Source: Saprospiraceae bacterium (GTDB lineage Bacteria > Bacteroidota > Bacteroidia > Chitinophagales > Saprospiraceae). Taken from it: a stretch of 10,793 nt of DNA. The notes beneath the pieces were generated by a model. It ran no database searches and was not told where the DNA came from. It worked only from the letters and a program-made list of their open reading frames with translations. Position 1 is the first letter of the stretch. Each line of letters starts with the position of its first letter. The stretch spans positions 1 through 10,793 of the forward strand of contig SCUG01000653.1 in NCBI GenBank assembly GCA_004297645.1, written 5' to 3'. Below, piece by piece: positions 6,058-10,793 of the stretch. The translations under genes were made by a program, and so were the position numbers.

Positions 6058-9000
6058 TCAAGCCTTGCCGTGGCAATGTTTGTATTTCTTGCCACTGCCG
6101 CAGGGGCAGAGGTCGTTTCTGCCCACTTTGGGTTGGCTGCGTTTGATGGTTTCCTGCTGCTTCTGCTGCGACACGGCTTCGGCGGCGGCACGGACGCGGG
6201 CGGCTTCGGAAGAACCGCCAGTTTCGGTGCGGCTGGTGCGCAGCTTGCTCAGGTCGGTCTTCTGTGGCTCACGGGCTTGTTGCACTTGCTGATTTTCGGG
6301 CATCGCCAGCATGCCTTTCGACAGGTAGGAAGTTGCCTCTTCATTTATGCCGTAAACCAAGTCTTCGAAGAGCTTAAAAGCCTCCATTTTATAAATGACC
6401 AATGGGTCTTTCTGCTCGAAACTGGCCCCCTGCACCTTGTCTTTCAGCTCGTCCATAGAGCGCAGGTGCTCCTTCCATTTGTCGTCGATAATGGCCAAAG
6501 TGATGGCCTTTTCGATGTCCCGCATGATGGACTTGCCTTTGGACTTTACGGCATCTTCCAACTCTGCGGCGATGGGCAACATGCGGCTGCGGCCGTCGGT
6601 GTAAGGTACGGAGATGCGGCGGTAGCGTTGGCCTTCGCGCTCAAATACGCGCTGGATGGTGGGCAGCAGCAACTCAATCAACTGCTGTTCTTTGCGGTGG
6701 TAAAATTCGAAAAACTGCTCTTGGTACCGGCTGACCAACTCCGTCTCGTCAAGAGAGAGGAAATCCCCTTCACTCATTTTGGGGTCAAGGCCAAGCTCGC
6801 TCATGCTGCCTTGCCGGAAAGTCTGATAATCGCCGCTATTTTTGTGCATGGCCACTAAGCCTTCGGTCATGGAACGGAACATCATGTCGAGGTCCACTTG
6901 CAGGCGTTCGCCACTCAGGGCATTGTACCGTTTTTTATAAATGGCTTCCCGCTGAATGTTCATCACGTCGTCGTATTCGAGAAGCCGCTTACGGATGCCA
7001 AAGTTGTTTTCTTCCACTTTCCTTTGCGCCCGTGCTATACTTTTAGTGACCATGGAGTGCTGGATGACATCGCCCTCCTTGTGGCCCATTCTGTCCATCA
7101 GGGAAGCAATGCGCTCCGATTGAAAGAGCCGCATCAGGTTGTCTTCTAAGGACACGTAAAACTGGGAAGACCCCGGGTCGCCCTGGCGGCCGGAACGGCC
7201 CCGCAACTGGCGGTCCACCCGGCGGCTATCGTGGCGTTCGGTACCGACGATTGCCAGCCCACCCAGCCGTTTAGCATCGGGCTTCAATTGGAATGCCGGT
7301 GCCAGCTCGTTCGACATATCCAGCGTCATTTCTTTGCCGGTGCCTACCTGGCGGATGGTATATTTATAGCCCCCTTTGGCAGTGGAGTCTTTGACCACTT
7401 TCACCAAATCGAAAAGGGTTTCGGGTGCCAGCTTGATGTCGGTACCACGGCCGGCCATGTTGGTGGCGATGGTGACGTTGCCGTTGCCTTTTTCGTCTTG
7501 TTGCCCGGCGCGTGAAACGATGAAGGCCTCCCGCTGGTGCTGTTTGGCGTTGAGCACTTCGTGGTTGACGCCCCGCATGTGCAGAAACCGGCTGAGTTTT
7601 TCAGAAATATCTACCGAGGTGGTACCCACCAAAACCGGCCGGCCGGCCTTGCTAAGCAAGCTGATTCTATCCACGACGGCATTGAACTTTTCCTTTTCTG
7701 TTTTGTAAACTTCATCCTCATTGTCTTGCCTTATGACGGGCACGTTGGTCGGGATGACGGACACGTCCAGTTTGTAGATGTCCCACAATTCTTTGGCTTC
7801 CGTTTCGGCCGTACCAGTCATACCGCAGAGTTTGTGGTACATCCGGAAATAGTTTTGCAGCGTCACGGTGGCATAGGTTTGGGTGGCTTCGCCAACTTTT
7901 ACGTTTTCCTTGGCTTCGAGGGCTTGGTGAAGCCCGTCGGAATAGCGGCGGCCTTCCATCATACGGCCGGTCTGCTCGTCCACGATTTTCACTTCACCGT
8001 CAATCACAATGTACTCTTCGTCTTTTTCAAACAAGGTGTATGCCTTGAGTAGCTGGTACATCACGTGTAGGCGCTTCGATTTCACGGCAAAATCCTGCGA
8101 CAGCTTAATTTTAGCCGCCTCTTTTTCTGGGCCGTTAAGCCCGGTGTTGGTGTCAATTTCCACCATGCTGGCAGCTATGTCGGGCATGATGAAGAAACCG
8201 GGGTCGTCTTTGCCTTTGGCTAAGAACTCAGCACCGTTGTCGGTCAGCTCCACAGAGCGGTTTTTCTCGTCTATGTAGAAAAGGAGAGGCTCATCTACGA
8301 GGTGCATATTTTTCGAGTTCTCCTGCATGTAGTGGTTCTCAGCTTTTTGCAGGATGACTTTCACGCCTTCCTCGCTCAGGAATTTTATGAGTGGGCGGCT
8401 TTTGGGCAGCGCCCGGTGGGCACGCAACAGAGCCATGCCTATCTGACCCTCTTCGAGGCCTGTGTCGCCTTCGTTAAATAACTTTTTGGCCTCCGCCAAA
8501 TACTTGCTGGCGAGCTGCTTCTGCGCTGCCAGCAGCTTTTCCACTTCGGGTTTCAGCTCTTTGTATTCCAACTCCTCCTCCCCTTCCCCAACGGGGCCGG
8601 AAATGATGAGGGGCGTCCGGGCATCGTCTATCAATACGCTGTCCACCTCGTCCACCATGGCATAGTGGTGCTTGCGTTGCACCATCTCATCGAGGGAGCG
8701 CACCATATTGTCGCGCAGGTAGTCGAAGCCAAACTCATTGTTTGTGCCATAGGTGATGTCGCAGAGGTAAGCGGCACGGCGCTGCGGAGAATGCGGCCGG
8801 TATTTGTCTATGCAATCTATGGTGAGCATCAGAAACTCGAAGATAGGGCCTATCCACTCGCTGTCACGGCGGGCGAGGTAGTCGTTGACGGTGACCACAT
8901 GAACCCCTTCGCCGCTGAGGCCATTGAGGTAAGCGGGCAGGGTGGCTACGAGGGTTTTACCTTCCCCGGTGGCCATCTCGGCGATTTTGCCTTCGTGGAG

Positions 9001-9546
9001 TACCATGCCTCCGATGAGTTGCACGTCGTAGTGCACCATATTCCAGGTGATGTCGCCACCGGCAGCGACCCAACTGTTTTTCCAGATAGCTTTATCACCC
9101 TCGATTTTCACATAATCTTTTTGCTGGTTGGCTGCCATTTCCCGGTCGTGAGGGGTGGCACTCACGGTGATGGTCGTGTTATCCATGAAACGGCGTGCCG
9201 TTTCTTTTACCACGGCGAAAGCCTCTGGCAGCAGCTCGTTGAGAATTTCCTCGAGATGTTTGTCACGCTCCTTTAGAAGTTCGTCCAATTCTTTAAAAAG
9301 CTCCTCCTTTTCCTGGATGTCCTCCGTTTCGTTGGCCTGCTCCCGTATGCTCTTAATGTCCTCGTCAATGCCGGAGAGATGCCCGGCGATACGTTCACGA
9401 AATTCAGTGGTTTTATGGCGCAGTTCGTCGTGACTAAGCCCGCTGAGTTTATCAAATTCTTCATTGACCTGGTCAACGACGGGGCTGTATTTATTGAAAT
9501 CACGTTCGCTTTTATTCTTGATGAGATTCTTGAAAATACCGAGCAT
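6058..9546 (-). CDS. secA: SecA, preprotein translocase ATPase
   Basis: The motor ATPase of the general secretion pathway, which pushes unfolded preproteins through SecYEG. It has 1162 aa, well above the roughly 900 of E. coli. Visible motifs are Walker A GEGKT (194-198), VNDYLARRD (220-228), [14 protein letters not shown] (267-280), the Walker B DEVD (299-302), the helicase motifs [10 protein letters not shown] and [15 protein letters not shown], and the scaffold/IRA region ([13 protein letters not shown]). The C-terminus is the zinc/SecB-binding tail [13 protein letters not shown] (C1147, C1149, C1158, H1159). Extra length comes from a charged helical insertion at about 57-103, one near 136-170, a segment of about 90 residues after ISGP (about 322-415) and a smaller one after GRGTDI. 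Such insertions are normal in Bacteroidota. The ATG at 9546 gives the usual N-terminus and no Shine-Dalgarno is evident. It probably leads an operon with the OmpH-like gene. Confidence 0.98.
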   Translation of the reverse strand: MLGIFKNLIKNKSERDFNKYSPVVDQVNEEFDKLSGLSHDELRHKTTEFRERIAGHLSGIDEDIKSIREQANETEDIQEKEELFKELDELLKERDKHLEEILNELLPEAFAVVKETARRFMDNTTITVSATPHDREMAANQQKDYVKIEGDKAIWKNSWVAAGGDITWNMVHYDVQLIGGMVLHEGKIAEMATGEGKTLVATLPAYLNGLSGEGVHVVTVNDYLARRDSEWIGPIFEFLMLTIDCIDKYRPHSPQRRAAYLCDITYGTNNEFGFDYLRDNMVRSLDEMVQRKHHYAMVDEVDSVLIDDARTPLIISGPVGEGEEELEYKELKPEVEKLLAAQKQLASKYLAEAKKLFNEGDTGLEEGQIGMALLRAHRALPKSRPLIKFLSEEGVKVILQKAENHYMQENSKNMHLVDEPLLFYIDEKNRSVELTDNGAEFLAKGKDDPGFFIMPDIAASMVEIDTNTGLNGPEKEAAKIKLSQDFAVKSKRLHVMYQLLKAYTLFEKDEEYIVIDGEVKIVDEQTGRMMEGRRYSDGLHQALEAKENVKVGEATQTYATVTLQNYFRMYHKLCGMTGTAETEAKELWDIYKLDVSVIPTNVPVIRQDNEDEVYKTEKEKFNAVVDRISLLSKAGRPVLVGTTSVDISEKLSRFLHMRGVNHEVLNAKQHQREAFIVSRAGQQDEKGNGNVTIATNMAGRGTDIKLAPETLFDLVKVVKDSTAKGGYKYTIRQVGTGKEMTLDMSNELAPAFQLKPDAKRLGGLAIVGTERHDSRRVDRQLRGRSGRQGDPGSSQFYVSLEDNLMRLFQSERIASLMDRMGHKEGDVIQHSMVTKSIARAQRKVEENNFGIRKRLLEYDDVMNIQREAIYKKRYNALSGERLQVDLDMMFRSMTEGLVAMHKNSGDYQTFRQGSMSELGLDPKMSEGDFLSLDETELVSRYQEQFFEFYHRKEQQLIELLLPTIQRVFEREGQRYRRISVPYTDGRSRMLPIAAELEDAVKSKGKSIMRDIEKAITLAIIDDKWKEHLRSMDELKDKVQGASFEQKDPLVIYKMEAFKLFEDLVYGINEEATSYLSKGMLAMPENQQVQQAREPQKTDLSKLRTSRTETGGSSEAARVRAAAEAVSQQKQQETIKRSQPKVGRNDLCPCGSGKKYKHCHGKA

Positions 9547-9619
9547 ATTATTGAGCTGTTAGATTATTAGATGGCAGAGGCAAGACAAACATCGAAAGCA
9601 TTTCGGGCCGCCAAATGCT

Positions 9620-9633
9620 ATTGTCTATTGTCT
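9620..9633. repeat. Heptamer tandem repeat, copy A (ATTGTCT x2)
   Basis: ATTGTCT occurs twice head to tail in the secA leader region. The flanking sequence resembles copy B at 9857-9875: both begin after GC and both are followed about 10-15 bp later by GGTCTT. Short heptamer arrays of this type recur between genes in Bacteroidota, as I recall. Confidence 0.55.
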
Positions 9634-9664
9634 AAACTCTATGGTCTTTAAAAAAAAAGGTGTG

Positions 9665-9672
9665 CAAAGATA
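9665..9672 (-). promoter_or_regulatory. Candidate secA -7 box
   Basis: TATCTTTG on the minus strand (9672 down to 9665), followed by CAC, is a perfect TAnnTTTG box. The -33 position is poor. Predicted start is near 9661, giving a 115-nt leader that contains a T9 run (9658-9650), heptamer copy A and a hairpin AGCATTT/AAATGCT (9597-9619). A second, weaker promoter candidate is CAAA at 9612-9615 and CAAACATC at 9586-9593 (TTTG, 18 bp, GATGTTTG on the minus strand). Confidence 0.45.
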
Positions 9673-9856
9673 GGAATAAGCAAAGGTTCCTGATGTGGAT
9701 TTGGCTTCACACAATTCGTTCCATTACCAAAAATATGACGGGCTGGCAGGTTTGCCAGATGAATGCAGGCAGGAATGGCATGGGGGGGTGTTACGGTGTT
9801 GGGGTATTGCAGAATCATCCAGAGCTTCGGCACAGGAGAGCCTTTGGCCGTTGCTT

Positions 9857-9875
9857 ATTGTCCATTGTCCATTGT
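9857..9875. repeat. Heptamer tandem repeat, copy B (ATTGTCC x2.7)
   Basis: ATTGTCC, ATTGTCC and a partial ATTGT run head to tail, ending one base from the stop codon of the 208-aa secreted protein (TGA on the minus strand, 9877-9879). The array lies just beyond the gene's 3' end. Confidence 0.65.
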
Positions 9876-9876
9876 T

Positions 9877-10503
9877 TCAAGGTCTTATTACTTCTATCTT
9901 TCGGGGCTTGTCGTCTCCTTTTCTAAAGGGGCCTTGAGGCACCAGGCGTTCAGGGCGGGGATCCCAGGCGTTGTGGGCATAGATTCCGGTAAAATAGTAA
10001 ATGGCTCCGTCCCGGCCATCCATGAGGGTAATGTCATTGCCGGGATTGGCATTCACGGAATTCGGGAAGACGTTGAATGGGTCTTCTTTGGCGATGAGGC
10101 TCAAAGATTCGGGAACCTCCTGCCGTCCATTTTGAAACGTAAACAGCAGGGTCTCTTCCGCCGCATAAATTTTAAGGGGAGGCTCTGCTGTCATGAATCC
10201 GAAGGAGATGTAATCCATGCCGGGGTTTTCCACGGGGTGCGGCACCAAAGCATTCTGCACCCAGTTGCCACTGAAGTTTTTCAAATTTACAAACGTAGTG
10301 CCGGTGGGCGCCACCACCGTGGCCTGCCCCGACCCCACGAGCACGTAAGACGAAGGGGATACGCCGGCCTCCGGCATGGCAAAAACGCCCCACGCCAGGC
10401 TGTCGGGCAACCACTGCAATTTGAATTTTATTTGGGAAAACGACGGGGTGGCAAATGTACCAGCAAACAGCATTGCCAAAAGGATAGGTTTCACGTAAGT
10501 CAT
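9877..10503 (-). CDS. Secreted protein of unknown function, 208 aa
   Basis: Exported: residues 1-23 are a clear signal peptide (MTYVKP, hydrophobic core, ending SFS before Q24). The mature part has no membrane segment and no cysteine pairs. It is rich in beta-type sequence, with FKLQWLPDSLAWGVFAMPE (27-45), SGQATVVAPTG (58-68), PVENPGMDYISFGF (90-103), EETLLFTFQ (116-124) and FPNSVNANPGNDIT (146-159). Patterns of the type LQLLPD...WGVY...NPGND occur, as far as I remember, in secreted proteins of Saprospiria, often as one module of a larger T9SS cargo protein. No database check was possible. No T9SS sorting domain is visible here: the charged tail ends KIEVIRP. It may therefore stay periplasmic or be retained by another route. 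It stands alone between the lipid-kinase gene and secA. I do not assign a function. Confidence 0.8.
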   Translation of the reverse strand: MTYVKPILLAMLFAGTFATPSFSQIKFKLQWLPDSLAWGVFAMPEAGVSPSSYVLVGSGQATVVAPTGTTFVNLKNFSGNWVQNALVPHPVENPGMDYISFGFMTAEPPLKIYAAEETLLFTFQNGRQEVPESLSLIAKEDPFNVFPNSVNANPGNDITLMDGRDGAIYYFTGIYAHNAWDPRPERLVPQGPFRKGDDKPRKIEVIRP

Positions 10504-10596
10504 GGCCCAATAATTTTTCCGGGGGGAAATTGTACGACGGGAATCAGCCGGACAATTTGCAACATTGATGCCAGTTGGCAGATGGGTGAGCTACTT

Positions 10597-10793
10597 TCAT
10601 ATTGCAGCAGCGGCAGTATGTTGCCCTTTCAACTGCGTGGCGTACCGCTTCGGGCATAGAACCTTCAGCGAGTGTGGCCGGATGCTGAACCGGGCGGCTC
10701 CCATCAGGTCGAAACCCTCGCCATCTACGTGCACGGCAGTGGGATGAGCGGGCGTCACACGTATATCGTAGCCTGAATAATACTCCACGAGCC
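10597..10793 (-). CDS. C-terminus of a diacylglycerol/sphingoid kinase-family protein (partial)
   Basis: About 65 residues, open through the right edge, so the N-terminal catalytic part is outside the window. The sequence shows the end of the DAGK/LCB5 (YegS-like) fold: VEYYSGYDIRVT, then HVDGEGFDLMG with the conserved DGE motif, followed by a beta strand and RPHSLKVLCP near the end. These enzymes phosphorylate diacylglycerol or related lipids with ATP at the cytoplasmic face of the membrane. The tail after KVLCP (KRYATQLKG...AAAAI) is low in conservation. Substrate cannot be told from this fragment. The stop is followed by a 93-bp gap to the next gene, with no clear terminator. Confidence 0.75.
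   Translation of the reverse strand, partial: LVEYYSGYDIRVTPAHPTAVHVDGEGFDLMGAARFSIRPHSLKVLCPKRYATQLKGQHTAAAAI

Noticed and set aside
5995..6858. 287-residue plus-strand frame opposite the end of secA
   Set aside because: It is a shadow of secA codon use. Its translation has no family features and secA motifs on the other strand are intact.
8665..9276. 203-residue plus-strand frame opposite secA NBD1
   Set aside because: Antisense shadow. It covers the region encoding Walker A/B motifs on the minus strand and shows no signature of its own.
9743..9758. Hairpin CTGGCA-GGTT-TGCCAG as a terminator of the 208-aa gene
   Set aside because: Only a 6-bp stem, with no T tract next to it on the minus strand. 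It remains an unexplained small palindrome.
9648..9833. 61-residue minus-strand frame upstream of secA
   Set aside because: It crosses the TATCTTTG box and a T9 run and shows no recognisable sequence. It is also not a SecM-like arrest peptide, lacking a signal peptide and an arrest motif.

Overview
The window looks like chromosome from a Bacteroidota bacterium, most likely of the Saprospiria (Haliscomenobacter/Lewinella relatives). The evidence is Bacteroidota-type promoter boxes (TAnnTTTG), weak or absent Shine-Dalgarno sequences, a very long SecA with phylum-typical insertions, a type IX secretion (T9SS) cargo protein with a gliding-motility C-terminal domain, a membrane-anchored OmpH/Skp protein, and heptamer-type intergenic repeats. 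The genus-level placement is inference.

Left part (1-2900, + strand): a NarL/LuxR-type response regulator (199-837) has a well-formed promoter that ends almost on its ATG, so its mRNA may be leaderless. A 719-bp gene-free stretch (838-1556) follows. It is packed with structure: two tandem palindromes, an 8-bp tandem repeat inside an inverted repeat, a decayed T9SS type-A sorting-domain fragment on the minus strand, and a 134-bp segment bounded by a perfect 19-bp inverted repeat. Next comes a PLP-dependent alpha-oxoamine synthase (1557-2807; serine palmitoyltransferase, cysteate acyltransferase or KBL type) with a strong terminator at 2833-2873.

Right part (3017 to the end): all genes are on the minus strand. 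In map order they are a secreted LamG protein with a T9SS type-B tail (3017-4255), a YbaB/EbfC nucleoid protein (4359-4667), an initiator tRNA-fMet with its own promoter and terminator (5165-5351), an OmpH/Skp-like chaperone (5378-5965), SecA (6058-9546), a small secreted protein of unknown function (9877-10503), and the C-terminus of a diacylglycerol/sphingoid-base kinase-family protein cut by the window edge (10597-10793).

Functional picture: SecA drives export across the inner membrane. The OmpH/Skp-like protein immediately downstream is a plausible periplasmic holdase for exported outer-membrane proteins. The LamG protein and the 208-aa protein are the kind of cargo that uses this route. 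The alpha-oxoamine synthase and the lipid-kinase fragment both fit sphingolipid or sulfonolipid/phospholipid metabolism, but they are about 8 kb apart and no operon links them. I see no CRISPR array, intact transposase, phage gene, toxin-antitoxin pair or recognisable defence system. The genes are mostly housekeeping, and the unusual content is in the non-coding stretches.
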